The position numbers and the translations under genes were made by a program. 64,000 bases of DNA, taken from assembly GCA_002286715.1 (NCBI GenBank), contig NSJX01000002.1:168290-232289 (forward strand), read 5' to 3'. This document shows, one piece after another, positions 21,900 to 36,226 of this stretch. This DNA is from Dentipellis sp. KUC8613 (taxonomy: Eukaryota > Basidiomycota > Agaricomycetes > Russulales > Hericiaceae). Position 1 is the stretch's first letter, and the number at the start of each line of letters is the position of its first letter. The notes under the pieces were generated by a model, which was not told the DNA's origin, made no database searches, and worked only from the letters and a program-made list of their open reading frames with translations.

Positions 21900-23442
21900 C
21901 TAGTAGGCACTCGACGAATAGTACTCGTCAGCCTGGCGAGGTATGGGCCGATTGCCATGATAAGCCTGGTCCGACGGCTGAGTGACGCCTGAACTCCACG
22001 TCGACGGGCTGGGGCTCGCCAAGTGTCGTTCGGAAGACCGTCGTTGGACCGAATACTGGGCATTGCCGCCGTGGTCAGATGGGAAAAGGGAGGCACCGGC
22101 CGATGCTGGCCAAGCGTGACGTCGTGGGTCGTCCGACTGCGCCGCGTCTCGTGCGATTGGATCATACATCCCATGGGCCGAATAGGACGACGGCGTCTGC
22201 TGATCCTCGTATGGACGCTGCCAGGAGATGGATGACCGAGCATCTCGGGTGAAGCCTCTGTCGTCGACTGGCGGCAGATCGTGGCGGCCGGGATGTATGT
22301 TCAATGGCGGGAGGGATGTTGGCCAGCGGGAATTCTGATGCGGAGATGTTGGCAGGCGTGCCGGTGGGCCATAGTCGCCGTCGACGGGGTTGTGGTGGCG
22401 GTCGTACAGAGCCATCGGGGGCGACGCGCTGACCGGTGAGTGCATCTCAGATTGCGAGAGATCGCCCATGGAAATGGACTGCGCAGAGGGGCTGGTCGGC
22501 GATGACGAGGATGTGGAGACGGACGAAGCGCGGGTGGGTTGGCGCCTTTGGTAATCTGCTTCCTCCGCATCATATCTGGGACGTATCCACACATGAGTAT
22601 CGTGACAGACGGGACCCGCGTGGAAGCGTTACCGTACATATGTGCGCTGCCGTCAGGACCGATCTCGATATGGGGCGGGTGCCGGAAGTTCGTTGCCCTG
22701 ACCATCTCCGGGGGGATACTCAACGCCATGATGGTTGGCTGCTGCGTAGGCCTCTGCAGGCGTCCGCTGCGGACGTCCTCGTCTCGGTAGTAGGAAATAA
22801 GATGATGGTCGGTGCCCGCCACTTTGACCGTGATGGTCTGATCGTCGAAGAAGGTCAGTGCTCTATTTGCGAACTGAGAACGCCGTGTCTACCTTCTTAA
22901 TCAAGCCGTTTGGACGCAGACATGCAACGTTCTCGCCGGATCTACCAGGACCGCCCTCTGATCTGCTGCGATAACGTTGAGCAGACGAAGGACCAAGCGA
23001 TGGGCCTTGAAGTGGCGAAGTGCCGACAGCGGATGTTCTTCGATCAAATCCGCGACTATTACCGCGCTCGGTGACTTCGCGATACACCTGCGGTGCAGCG
23101 GGATATGAGTGGACATAGTCTCTGGGAGGTGCGTAGCATTCAAGGGCTCACCAGAAAGTTACCTATGATCCGCGACGGCGACCAGGAAAGACCCTCTGTC
23201 CAACGTTTGATGCCGCTCTCCTCCACGCAGAAAACAAAGACCGCTCCACTCCGAATCATGGCCCTGCGTTCGGAATCATTGAGGCGACGAGTGATCCGCG
23301 GAATGACGCCTTGTCGTGCGGCCATGATCAAGCGAAGTGCGTCGGTCGTGGTCTCGACGAAGCCTACGAAGTGCTGAACAGCGCCGGGCTGGTGTGTAGG
23401 AGTCGGAAGTATCAGAGACGCGTCCATGACACTCCCGTTCAT
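21900..23442 (-). CDS. WOPR-domain transcription factor (Gti1/Pac2/Wor1 family)
   Basis: Four exons (23442-23152, 23087-22893, 22837-22638, 22575-21900) join in phase to 453 residues. WOPR proteins are fungal DNA-binding regulators of morphology, development and virulence (Wor1, Ryp1, Sge1, Pac2). The first WOPR lobe is clear: HFVGFVETTTDALRLI, QGVIPRITRRLNDSERR, IRSGAVFVFCVEESGIKRW, WSPSRIIGNFL (about residues 23-97). The second lobe follows the variable loop with RPNGLIKKTITVKV and HHLISYYRDEDV (about residues 155-185). The C-terminal 225 residues are S/P/Q-rich and disordered, as usual for activation regions. A second in-frame ATG five codons downstream could also start. The upstream side is an unusually long gene-free region. 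Confidence 0.93.
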
Positions 23443-26400
23443 GCAGAGGAGATGAGATGAATCTTACCCATAAGCGGCGAGAGCTCTGGGCCCTTTTAAG
23501 GTCTCCGTCGACGGAAGCCCTCATCCAACCTGGATTCTGGACCCATAAGTGTCGCGGCATTTCCCCCCTTTGTAGATTTCCGATCTCCCCAGATTTCTCG
23601 GTCCCGCTGGTCTGTCCTCGGTGGCAGACAGCGCTTTAGTGAGTTCAAGTTTTGTCAGTTGCGACTGGCTATCTCGATTTCGATGTTTTTTACAGCGCGT
23701 TCTCCGGCATCGGTGCGATTCCGGGTATCAGATTCCTGTTCTCGCGTTCTCAAGACTGTGTGTTCATTGGCTTGTGCACGCCTCCCCTGACGGTGATAGC
23801 CACACGGTTATCGTAAGTATGCGGGCAGGTGCCGATGCACTTTCCTTCTTCGACACTTAGGCCACCCATTTACTTGTTGCGGCACATTGGAAATTAGGTA
23901 TGTCCATTAGTCTCTCCTTCTGGTTAGTGCGGTCCCGTTGTGAGCCTTTGTGAACAGTTCGTATTGGGGACCGTATTCAGTTGTTTGCGTTCGATTTTGA
24001 AGGTCCTGCCCTGAATTCTCCACATCATTGTGTCGACTTCTGCAGCATGTCGATCCCGATTCCAGAGCCCTGCAATACCGCGCCGTTTTCCGAGAAGGCC
24101 GCAGCTACTATAATTTCGAAGGCTCCGTCTTCGATGGTGTCGAGACAGGTCCCATGAGAAGCACTGGTACGTGCCCAGAGGCTGACCGCCCCGCCTCCCT
24201 TTCAATCGCCGTACGTTACTGCATTGCCAATCGTGGTGCTTTGCAGGTGTCAGGTGATGGATGGATAAGGCGGACGACTTCGATGCCATCAACGCGTGTG
24301 CGCGCCAACTTGGTGCGGCGCGGCCTACCTCCTCTGGTATGTCGTACCATTCTATCATTGGCTCGCCGAATGAGAACCTTGACGGGTTCACCTGGGCATC
24401 CAGTCTAGACTGCACACTGGCCTATCTTTCGCGGAGCCGAATTTTTAACCCAGCGACTCACGCATGGGACAACGACGAGAGCGAGAGCTGTGTGACCGCC
24501 GGGACGATTGTATCAGGATGTCGCTGGGGATAAACTTCATTCATCCTGTCAGAGCAAGGGAGGACGCCGTCGATTTCATATGACCAAACTCGTCTCGCTG
24601 ACACAATGCGACGCATGCGTCTCTGGGCCTGCGCTCCTCACTCCCCACGCTCACTCAACGCCTTGCGCGTCTGCTCCAGATCGCGCTAAATACAATGCCG
24701 TCGGCATTTTACGTTTGTATGATACCGCGACCTTTTCGGACTATCAAAGATGTGGAAACCCCGCTTACTTATGCAGCCTTGGCCAGCTGCATTGAAGCGC
24801 ATGTCTGGAAGCTGTCAGCGCGACGGAGGTTGCGTACGTAGTCGGGACGGAATTGTTGTTCTCTACGAGGTAGTCTCCTCAACCTTGATAGGCTGAACAG
24901 ACTACTGGGAATCAGTCACGCAATATGTTCAAACGCAAAGCGGGTCGATCTTTCGGCTATAACAGCCCTCACGAAATTGATCAACGGCGTGGCCATGCGC
25001 TCCGTTAGGGGCGGCGAATACACCATAGGTCCAGTAAGCCTGACCTCGGGTTGGCGCTGTTTCCGGCGAGGAGTTGCTGAAGGCACGCAAAGGGCCTAGA
25101 GCTCACTGGCCCCACCGCGTTCAATTAGCTAGCGTATTGGCACAGAAGCCGCGATTGTTCTGGGCGTTCAAGCTCAAAGTTCATGCATCATGAGTGACTT
25201 ACAGAAGGTTGAAATTAAGCGCATGAGGATAACGTACGCTGGGGCGATACAAGCCTTGCATAGCCTAAATCCGTCAACACTTAGGAAGAAGAAATCAAAC
25301 CGACTTGCTTACGGGGAATCGAATTTCCTTTCGCGTTCAGCGGCTTGTACGGTCCGTCCTCGACTCGGCTGCTAGAAATCGTCAACAAACGGCATGAAGG
25401 GATTTATCGACATCAAGTCAGTTATAATGGGTCACAAAATGTCCCTGACTATCGATCCGATGCCCGATGTCATCCAGATGACAGTATCGAATGCGCCTGG
25501 CACGCCTTGATGAGATCCTTGAATGTATATATTGCACAGGACGAGCGCTGTGTCGCGGCTGGACTACTCGTGGTCGCACCGCATCGTGACCAGACCAAAT
25601 CTTCGAGAGAAGCATTGCTATCGCTCGCAATAGCAGGTTACGTGAGGCAATGCACGGGTCTGCGGATTCTTTTCCCAAACGAGGGAGACGGCCAGGAAGC
25701 GATAGGGTGAATGGGGATTAATAAGGGAACCAGCTGATTAGGTGTCGAGTTTGACACGGCCTCCTTTCTGTATACAGATGCCGCTGAGAAGCGCTGCCAG
25801 GCGTAAAGAATAGAACTTAATGTGTGAGTGGAGCCAGAGAGAGCGCTCAGGGTAAACCGCGACTGTGGCCAAACGAGCCTGGAGCGGAGCCGTGGGCATC
25901 TCGGTTACATGTTACAAGGTACTGAAAGAATCGAGGGCAGGGAACACAGCCGACGCAGTCAACTATCATGGCTGACGGTCGGTCGGCACGGCCGACTTAC
26001 GGCCGCATGGAATGAGGAACATGCAACAGAGAAATATTTCGGCTTCAGACAGTACTAAGCTCCGAAGTGTAAAAAAATGTGATAGCTCACCATCAACAGA
26101 AAAAAAACGGGAGTGATATAGCGTAGAACCTAGTGCTCGGCCGTCTCTCGAAACCCAACGATAAGGCGGTTTGAGAGACGGTGACAGGCCAAGCTCATGA
26201 TTTTCGTGAGTATTATTTGATAGCGCTATGCTAATAACAGTTTGAGGACGATCGGCCGATAGCAGATCGCTCTGGAGATATCGAGACGCGAAGAAGTTCT
26301 TCAAGCCTACGAACAACCACTCAAATTAATCATCAGGCAAGTGGTATATACTAGCGCGTTGACCACGTACATATAATTGGATGATGGACTTGAAACAACT

Positions 26401-29400
26401 TCACAATGTTGGGCTTCCACGGATAACTGACGATCGCGCTTCCACAATCGAGGAAACAACGATATCACCAGGCAAGCTTACTGTGGAGAAGCGTAGTAGA
26501 CTGTCGGACAGGTAGAACGGAGGGTGCTGTCGCACCCGACATCAGAAAACAGTGAACGCAACCTGAAGTATAGTGATCATGAGCGCTGCGATGGGCCAAT
26601 AGTGCGATGATAGAGCTTATTGGACAGAGCTCGCGAAACACCAGTCAAATGCAAGTTCATACATTCGGGTACGGAATCTCCGGAGCCACCAGACATAGAG
26701 CGACGGTTCCGTTTGAGATCGCGGTCACAGCTTTTGGCACCTGGTCGGTTGGTCATCGCAGTCGACGTCAATTTGATACTATGGAAAAGCGTGAGATCAC
26801 GATCAGGATATGCTCACGGAAATACGAAAGTCCTCACCTGTCGATGATAATGTCCTGATCCTTGCATGTTACACGAGATATCTGTGCAATCTCTGCTTCT
26901 ACTAAGAAGGGCGACCGAACACAGACCATTTCAGAAATACATCTTCACGTGTAGCGCAAGACAAGCTAGCGCTATCCGTCGCAATAGCTATATGCCCATC
27001 TTACCAAAAAAAACAATAGATGGATGACAGACTGGACGTGGACAGCATCTCGGACGCTCACGCGCCAGAAGGACATTACCATCACGGACTCTATTGACAT
27101 TCATGAAAATGGTCAGAGCTGCTGTAGGCGCACAGATGAGGTCCTCCAGGAAGAAGTGAAACACTTGGCAATCGCTTCCATGGAAGCACCGTTCCGTACC
27201 CGATGTTGAAGACAAGAGAACACCAGTAAAAGGGTGTAAGAAAGCGATGCTCGAGCGATACTGTGAGACAATGATACAAACGCACGGATATATATTTCCT
27301 ATCAGAAAGAACCGAGTCGAGTGAGAACACCGCTGTCAGGAGAACCGTGAATATCCGCGTAAAATACCACGGCACTCAGAAGCCGAGGCACGGACAAGGA
27401 TTGCCTCAGGCTCCACAATTCTCCACAACCGAGGGTACGGCACTTGGGTTAATTGGAAGATCCTACGAAACTGGGGTAAGTTGCGTATGCAGTGCAGGGG
27501 GAGCGCAATCACCTCGGACCCACGGGGGATGCTTGCGATGACCACACCAAAAGGTAGCACTTGTTTCTGACAATCGCGCTGGTGTCTTTCGGACCAAAGG
27601 GCTCTGCTATGGTCATCAGGGTTAGGGTTGGTAAGCACACGTCGGTCGACCGCTCTCAGCAAAGTGGGGGGCGGTACTTTATGTTCATCTGCTCTGCTAT
27701 GTCTCCATAATGTCAGTCGAGAACATATAAGGACAGCCTTTGTAAACTGTACCAGTTATGCTGCTAGAGTGCCACGTTTCGACGTAGCTATTATATGGCT
27801 TGGCGTCACCACGGCGAACACGGTTTGTCGAAGAGTTACAAACCCACGGACTGACTTTGAGGGCACCCGCCTTGCTTTAGTGTATCGTGCAAAGAGAACC
27901 CGTGTCCTGGCAGAAGTTGCGACCATAGAAAAGCGGATAAACACCTTTGGGGAGATGGATGCTGAGACGGAGAACATTTCTGCCACGGCAACGGGGATCG
28001 CTGAGTTTGATGCCGGTTTCTTCCGGTCGGCCGGCAATAGTTGTTTTGTGGACAAGCATATTCGTCCTTCCTCCTTGTGCTCACAACACCATCGCTCTGA
28101 GAGCTGGATACTTGGATACTCCTAAGGACCTTCGCCAATGTGAACGATCTTTCGATCCAGCTATTTTCTCCATTGCTGTTTCACCTTCAAGATTTCCTTC
28201 CACAACAAACGTGACAAATGCATAGTTTAGGTGACTAGGTCTCCCAGACGTGTTACCGTTCTGCCAGGAACTATGGGTGAACACTTGAGGTAATATCGAT
28301 TGTGAATCCGCACAACCGTGGCGTCACTCATCCTGTCCCTTCAGACTTGAGTGATTGCTGGCTTGTGAACTTCGGCGTCAATCTTGGGATGAGTCTTGCG
28401 GTGCGCATTTTTCAATTCCTGGTGGATGGGCGGATGTGTGTGATCCGCAATTTCCAAGTATCCATTTTCTTCCTCGCCCATACTTAATATCCAAGTCAAC
28501 TCATGTTCTGTTCGCTCGTCTTAGGGCTTTGTCAAGTCGTCATCTTAGCGCCCAACCGTTGATGATATTATACTCCGCATTGCCCAAAAATTATTTACAA
28601 GGCTCTACGGTCTGTGCGAGAGTAAGACTTTCTCGACACTTGGTTTTCTCTTTTGGGCTACGTCGACAGAGAACCATTACGTCTGGTCTACTTGCATTCA
28701 TGACGCAGCAACGGGCCTTTCCGGCATGGCATGCCGCGAATGAGCCGGCTCAGGTGTGCTTGTGCTGGCTCTAAGCAATGTTGTTTCTCACTCCTAACGC
28801 ATAGCAAGCGGAGTGCGCCGGATAGAATGGAATTGCCGTTCAGATTCTTGCCAGCCGCACGCTCCAACTGGAACTATTTTCGTACATCTTTCCGCCGGCT
28901 TCTTGATTCTCACGAGGCTTGTTCGCTCTAATCCAGGCTGGAGTCGTCGTGTCCAATGCCAGGTCATGTCTCATACATCCACGAGGTGTTAAGATCAATT
29001 TCGCGCCCCTCACACCGTCTGTCACCCATTCTTTACTCCTCTTCACGTCATCTCTGTCTTTCTGTTATGCACGAGCACGATTGAGACAAACCTATTTCTA
29101 TACAGTGAGTTTAAGCTTCCGCCGGCCTCACGTAGTCCTGACATCCCACCGCACCTGCATTACCCATAGATTTCCATTCATCAATGAGCGCAGCGCTCAG
29201 ATCGATGTTCGACGTTCAATAAACCTGTCAAAAAGCCTGCTGTCTCCCGCCGCGCCTGCCACCTCACAAATGCGACCGTCCGTTCATCGTATCTGATAAT
29301 AATGCCGTAGGGTGCCTGGGTCCATAATGAACTTCTCGGGGAGAAAGACTTCTTCCCGGCGCTCCGTGTCTCGACCAGTGCGCTGTTTTTTTCCTCTGTG

Positions 29401-32400
29401 CCGACCATCAGAAGTCTTCAGCTACTCTGACATGGTGCTTGACCTTTGGGAGCTTGGCTCTGGCGCGCACACGACGTCATGGATGTTGAATCTACTTCTA
29501 CGGATTGCCAAGTCGCTTCATCCTCAACCCCAGAGCTCCCATTAGTTCGGAATGCCTCCTCGTGACGTACAACATCCTGGGTTCATGGGATAAGCTCGGA
29601 ACATCTAGGTCCCAGACTGATCCGTTTGCCGCGCAGGAGGCCTGAATCTACTCCACTGCGCGCTGACATTCTGCAACTCAAACAGACACGGTGACACTGG
29701 CGTCGTCATGATTGTTCTCGCCTGCGGTTCAGAATTGCGCACTTGGAACCTGCATTCATCTACTCTCACGTTTGCGCGCTCTGACCTGGTCCAGCGTCTG
29801 TCTACGCCTGTCAACTCGTGCTTCTTGTCCAGCTCGCATGTGCAGCCCCCGTGGCACGAGCCTTCTGTCATCTCATCCTCAGGTCCGACCAACACGTTTG
29901 TCATTCCTCACTCTAATCCAACATTGTGACCCGTACATCTATCCCGCGGCTCCCTCGGTCTGCAATGCCATTTGCAACACAACAGGACTGTCATCTGCAC
30001 TACGAATTCGACCTCGGCCGCCTTCAACGGTCCCACAGAATCACGAGAATTTCCACATGCTAATGACAGGGTCATGAAGCGAAAACGGGCACGAGGGCCA
30101 TCCATGGGATAGCAGGTATGTAAGTACCTGAATCTTCAAAGCCACAGGCGTAACTCTAGTGTGGAGCTCGCAGCATGCTGAACGATGGCCGAGTTGCAGA
30201 GGAACGAGGTAGCCGGTTTTTAAAAAAACATGTGTATAATTCATCCTCTCGTAAGAATACCCTCGTATGCAGGAGACGGCCCTCATCAACCCCCTCAAAG
30301 AATTGAACCTTGAGCTGTATCCGCGGACGGTGGCGTCTTCTGGATAGGTATCGATATCAGGTCTACTTTGCCTTTCCGCGCTGATAGTCTGGCTGCGAAC
30401 GCGTGAAATTCTTTCCAGGAAGCACGAGCGCGCAATGCAAGTGAAGAGATTGAGCTGGCGCAGGCATTCGACCGTGGAGCATTGCTGTAGACGGATGGCT
30501 GCAGAATGTAGCAGAGGCAGACACGGAGTGAGGCTTGCGAGCACCACTAAATGAACGCAGTCGAGAGATGTAGCCAAGCATGCTGACCCCAGGCCACCCA
30601 CACTCCAACACGTGCGCTTCCGTCCGTCATCGTGTCTTCGTGCTTCTTGTAGCCCTTCTGATACGCGGGTGCAGGAGGTGGTGGTCGCACGTCGGATCCT
30701 TTCTCCCTTCGCGCGACCGAGCATGCCAATTCCTGTACGGGATAAGCAGAAGTGCAGATGCCGATGTCCAGTCGCAGTGATACTGCGGGGAACAACATAC
30801 CCAGTGTCGAAGTTCGACCCATGATACTGTGCCGCGCGCTGCCGTAGCTCGAGCTCTTCGATGGGTGCACAACGACCGTTGTCTCGGGAGTGTCGACACG
30901 ATGGTGGATTGCGCAGGAGCGACAATATGCCGTTGCCACCGTCTTGTTGACATGGTCGATCTTATCATCTATAGCCCGACCCTCTTCCGCCAACGAGTAG
31001 TACGAGCTTCAACATGCTCCCGGTGGGAAAGAGCAGCATGGTGCAGGCTTATGAGACAAGCTTTGGGTGCGCCCGGAATGTGCCAGAGCGCGAACGCCAT
31101 ACTGGCGTGCGCAGCGGTCTGCAGGTGCAGTCTCGAAGTGAGCGAAGGCAGGGAGAGCGATCTAGGAGAAAACGCACCCTCTGCGACCGTACGCTCAATC
31201 GTAGCCCTGTGGGGCAGCTAGCATATCGCGAAGAAATGGGGAGAGACAAGATTGAGTGTGGACGCCCGCGCGGACATGTGTCTGTAGCCCGCGGAAACCA
31301 CGGAGACTAGGGCAGAGGGCGACTTTGACGGCACGAATGAGACTCTGGCTCACGTCCAGAAGTGTCCGAGTCTGAGTAGATATCTAGACGTGAGTGGTCA
31401 TACGCTAGGGCAGCATCCGAGCCGGGAGCGAGTACGCCGTCCGTACAGCAAACCGCCATAACGGCGCCGATACGCTTGACTTGGCGAACCGCTGGCGATG
31501 CCACGTACGTGCTCCAACTGGCTGAGCAACAGAATGCTGTTATGCAGAAGGGACGGCTGTGCGAAGCTGTGAGGGGTCTCGAAGTTCGAGGAAGGCGCAC
31601 GGAAACGTAGAGTCGCGAAGTGGAGGAGAAAGCGTGTGGTGCCAGTTGTATTGTGTCGTATAATGTTGATGATGAGATAATCACTGAGATACTTACAGGT
31701 ATATTAGTCACATTTCTTGTCAGTGGACCACCAGGCGATTTGAAAAGATAAATGCCATACAGACACGAAGTTCTGATTGCACACACACGCTTACACACGC
31801 TTTGAGAGTAGGTACAGGACATGAGGAAGACAGAGACGCATGAGTGAGTGTGTGCAAATATTGCGACGAGTATTCCAGAGGTGGTTGTGAGCAAAGTAAC
31901 ACTGCTGAAGCAAGCTGTTAGCGACAAGGATCACGAATAGCAAATAGGGACCCACTTGAGCCGCCGAGTCTAGCCCCCACAGAATCTCGGAAGGAGCGAT
32001 CTTATCCGATTGGTGATCAGTATCCGTCTTTATCCGTCGCACGAATGCTGCGACTACCGAATGAGCGAGCAGCAGATCTAATACAAAGCTCCATATCTGC
32101 TGTGCCAGACTTCGAGAAGCGGGCCCGAGGACCCCTTCGCCACGACGCCACCGCCACTAATCGCGTGGGCGATAATTGCGGAGGCCGGGAAAAATGAGGA
32201 CTCGAGGCCTGGAGCCTGGAGAGAAGGCGGAGCAATCCGATACGCCGCTGCGGGCGAGGGACATTGGCTGGGAAGTCCGAGGAGATGTACCGTGACGAGA
32301 ACCAGGGTAGGGAGATCCATATGAGGGGAAAGAAGCGTGCAATGCGGCGTGCAGGTGCATTGCATGGGGAGAAATGACGACCATCATTCGGCCTTCAGGG

Positions 32401-33291
32401 ACTGAAGTCCGTAATCGTGTAGGTGAAGTTGCCTAGCGCTGTCATACACTGACCTCCAGGACCGTGACCAACAGGCCGTTGATCTAGCGGCGAATTCTCG
32501 ACGGATGGTTCTCATTTCTATTAGAAGGTGAGGGACGATTCGACGAGGCACGGAAAGACGCTGAAACGGCGTGGAATCTCTACGAAACAACATATTTAGA
32601 ACGGCACAGATGGTGTGTGGGAGTGAAGAATTTTGCATGCCTTACTTTCGTCCCATTTTTACGACAGAGACATCGTGAAGGAAGAAAAAGCTGCTGGAAA
32701 ACACTTTGACGACGCCGACGGGGACCCGGCGGAGAAGGGTGGGAGGAGGCACCGTGGCATGCAGAAACAGCGAGGAGACGGGGATCACGAATTGATCGGA
32801 GACATGCTCGACATCACGGCCATCACCAGCGGTTGGCCGCTGCCGCGGCACCTGCCGAGGCTCCGTCTGCCCCAGGTGAGCGGCGCCAGGTGTGGGGAAA
32901 GACCTTGGCGCACACGACGCGTGAGCGTGCACGACGACAACAGCGACCGCGGCCGCCATCGTCAAAGGCGAGCAATGCACCTAGCAAGGTATGTAGCGTC
33001 AGTCACCTCGAAAAGCCGCTCGTGTCGTCACCACAGGCGCGCGCGCGCCTGCCCCTGCGCGGCGCATCAGACAGCATCATGCCTGGAGGTCGCCGCTGCT
33101 CAGCTCTCGCAGCAGTGTACGGCACCAGCCTTCTTTCCTGTCCCATCCGCTGATCTCCTCCATCTCCGTCTCTCAGCGTCACTCCGCATACGGCCCCGCC
33201 CCCGACATACGCACGTTCTCTCCGCGTCTCGTGAGCGTTCTCACACCTATAAGACCGGGAGGTGTGTCGTCAGTGTCCCCCACGGCTCGTC
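23443..33291. other. 9.8-kb region with no supportable gene
   Basis: I checked both strands for domain-like peptides, splice-joined exons, reverse transcriptase, integrase and transposase motifs, and RNA genes, and found none I can support. Open frames are short (mostly under 130 codons) and change frame quickly. Some segments, such as 24028-24530 and 27628-28125 on the plus strand, look mildly protein-like and could be relics. The region separates the start of the WOPR gene (-) from the start of the F-box-like gene (+), so both promoters must be inside. Base composition is visibly more AT-rich than in 1-6 kb. Confidence 0.55.
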
Positions 33292-36226
33292 ATGGCCTCC
33301 CAGCTCGAATGCCTACCATTGGAGCTCCTAGAGCGCATAGCTCTCCTGTCAGCACTTCCCACCCCCACACCGCCATCAGTCGAATGCGAGCACCCACTTC
33401 CAGTCTTCCCGCTGCTCTTTGTCTCTCGTACCTTGTATCGCCGTCTGCACCCCGACCACAAGCACAATCCACACTTCGGCGCTGTGCTGTTTCGCAACAC
33501 CTTCGACCATGCGGCCCCAATTCGCCGCCTTTTCGACGACTGCGTCGCAACCAGTGGCTTCGCGGCCGAATTTATACGTCGTATCCGCGTGCTGAAGCGC
33601 ATACGCAGGTACACACTGCCCCTCTACCGTGCGCAGTCCACCTCTATCACCTCGTCAGTGATTGCTAATGCCACGAATCGCCCTCCATAGAGGTATCGCG
33701 TCTTGATCTGAACACTCACATCGTCGAGGATCTGTGGACAACCTTCCTCATGCTCTTGGAGCACGATGGCTTCAACCGCCCAGCCCTTCGCGGGGCCCGC
33801 GCCCAGACCTGGCTTTGGATGATCGTGCGGGAGCGCCAGCATACGACGTTGTTTGGCCATGACGATGCAGATGTGGAGATCGCAGGACTGGTCATGTCGT
33901 GTATCTGGATGCTTACGACCGAACGTGCGTCTTTTGTTCTCTGCGATCCTGCGATCCGGCGCGTTGCGGTACTGACGTGGTGGTGTTATGCAGAAGAGCT
34001 GAGGAGAGAGTCTGTCCAGACACGTATGGCCGTGAACATGCTGCTCCAGCGCTTTCATCAGTCCGAGCACCTCTACCCCACATATCACTTCCCACCGACG
34101 CACGCATACCTTCCCCTCCGCCTTCATTCGCCTTGGTCTGCGACCCAGAGTGGCTCTAGTTCAGAACTAGTACATCCTCTACGCGGCGTGCCTGCGGGGT
34201 TATTCTCTGGAGAATGGACGGCAGACGAGGGCGATGCTGTTGGCGAGCTGCCTGCCATGCAGGCTGAAGGAGAACCTATGGCCGTGCTGGGCAGGGAAGA
34301 TGGTGATAGGGGTGATATGGAGGGAGGTGACCCACAACCGGAAGGACCAGGGGCACGAGGGGAATTCGACGAACACCACCCATACCTCCACTTGACGGCG
34401 CCTGTGCGCGCACTGCCGTTCCCATACTTCACGCATGAGGAGGATCTGAGGTTATGGATGGCTGTGCCGCCGGTCATGCCTGCTGTGATTTCGCTCGGGG
34501 CGGCGCGCACAACCATAGGCATCAGGCACCAGCTGCAGGCAGCCCATCACGCCCCTGCTCCCGCACCCACTCCTGGACCTGTGGCTGCTCCTCAACCCGC
34601 CCTCCAGCCTGCGGCCAATCTCGGTGCTGGACCTGGTCCCGCTGTCCCGGCACCAACGCCGGTCGTCGCTGCGCAGGGCCCGCCTCTTGCCACCCCAACG
34701 CCCGTCGTTTTTGCACCCCCAGGTTCCCCTCCGCCACCACCAGGCGGACCATTCTTCGCCTCGGATGTCTTTATACCGGACGCTGGCGGGCAACCTCACC
34801 CGGACCATGGAGTGAGCATAACCAGTCCCTATTTCGCGCCGACGCAGATGCCGGCCAGTCTCGAGGCGGTCAACGCTGCGATCGAACGTTTCATTCGAGT
34901 CGCGTCCGTGAGGTTTGATACCGGGTTGGATGGCGTGCAACGACCTGTCGCTGTCGAAGACAACGGGGCGGAGGTAACGGCGAGCATGATGAGGGATGAA
35001 GACTGGAACAGACTGATGAAGTGCACTGAGCCTTTGTCCGTCTGCCGAAATCCCGGATGTGGACGTAGGGTGGAAGGCGCGGGGCGTGAGGATGGACAGG
35101 GGCGAGATGGACCTGAGGATGCATTGATGGTTGATGCGGACCATGCCGAACCACAGGGAGAAGATGCAGAGGACGAAGACGAGGATCTCGACGACGTCTT
35201 GCGGGTCTTTAAGCCTGGGTCGCTTGCCGGCACTTGGGACGGCTTCATCTCTGTTCGTATGAAATGTACTTTCCCCTTGCATGCGCAGCTGATTATCAAT
35301 GGTCGTAGACGACACCCCGTCCCGTTGCGGGTCAACACCATCCGGGTCTTGCTCATCACCCTCTCAGTATACGCCTGCGCGAGTACCACCTTCTTGACAA
35401 TCGTCATGGCACTGGGCTTCCATACGGGAGAGACGACGAGTGGGTAGACGAGATGGAACAACATCCTGAGCACGTCGAACCAGAGAACGAAGGGGAAGAA
35501 GGCGGGGATGGTCTTGCCAACGCATGGCTGCCGCACGGTATTCACATACGCGTGCTTGAGGTTAGTCTGACGTCCTCGAGTAAATGAGGATTGAAAGGCC
35601 TGACGTGCGACAACACAGGACGGGATAGAAATATATGATAGGAATACGGAAAGCACATACTCTTATGCTGAATGGCGTCCCCGCGGGCATGCACCTAAAG
35701 CAAATTATTCGGCGCGTTGGGAGCAAAGGCGGCGCGAAAGCCTCACATCGCTCTTTGGAGAGTCTGACATTGAGGATCGCAATGGTATCAACGACATCTT
35801 GCTTGTCGGCGAGGTACGTCTCCTGTTCCTGCTTATCCAGTGAAAACGAATCATTCTGCGTATCCTCAGACACCGATACGTGCCTCGGCGCTGGGAACGC
35901 AATTTGCCTATGTGGGCAGAGTGAGGTCTTGGGACGGCTTAGTGTGTATGCTGCGGTTTCCAGTACGCATTTAGCTCTTCGCTCGCATGCGATTTGCAGG
36001 CCTCCCTTTGCTGAAGATTATACAGGTTGTCCATCCACTGTCGCAACCTTCGTACGGTCGTTGGATATTCACCGGTCAGTTGAACGCGTGTCCAGGCTCA
36101 AGCAGCGGCCACAATTTTGTGGGAAGGTGGACTGATACTGTTGCAACTGGGCCGGTAATGGGAAGACAGGAGGGTAATTTTGTAGTGAGCCGCTCGGACA
36201 TTGCTTCTGCGAGCGCGGGATTATAG
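33292..36226 (+). CDS. Large F-box-like protein
   Basis: Seven exons (33292-33628, 33691-33924, 33994-35252, 35309-35560, 35619-35813, 35870-35962, 36026-36226) join in phase to about 856 residues. The start MASQLECLPLELLERIALLS is an F-box-like helix (LPxELLxxI), followed by FPLLFVSRTLYRRLH, fitting an agaricomycete F-box family. The middle is a long proline/alanine-rich linker (about residues 370-450). An acidic run near residue 600 follows. Conserved C-terminal blocks are LSIRLREYHLLDNR and the closing FAYVGRVRSWDGLVCMLRFP plus YGRWIFTGQL. The 69-base segment 33925-33993 has intron ends but is a multiple of three and open, so it may be retained in frame. Probably an SCF substrate receptor; target unknown. 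Confidence 0.75.

Noticed and set aside
27618..27631. Telomere-like AGGGTTAGGGTTGG
   Set aside because: Only two repeat units; too short to be an interstitial telomere or chromosome end.
27628..28125. 165-codon plus-strand frame in the gene-free region
   Set aside because: Opposite strand is open over much of the same interval; no domain or start context. Kept only as a possible relic.
23443..33291. Retrotransposon or DNA transposon filling the gene-free region
   Set aside because: No reverse transcriptase, integrase, DDE or Helitron motif, and no clear terminal repeats were seen by eye. A repeat-library search would be decisive.
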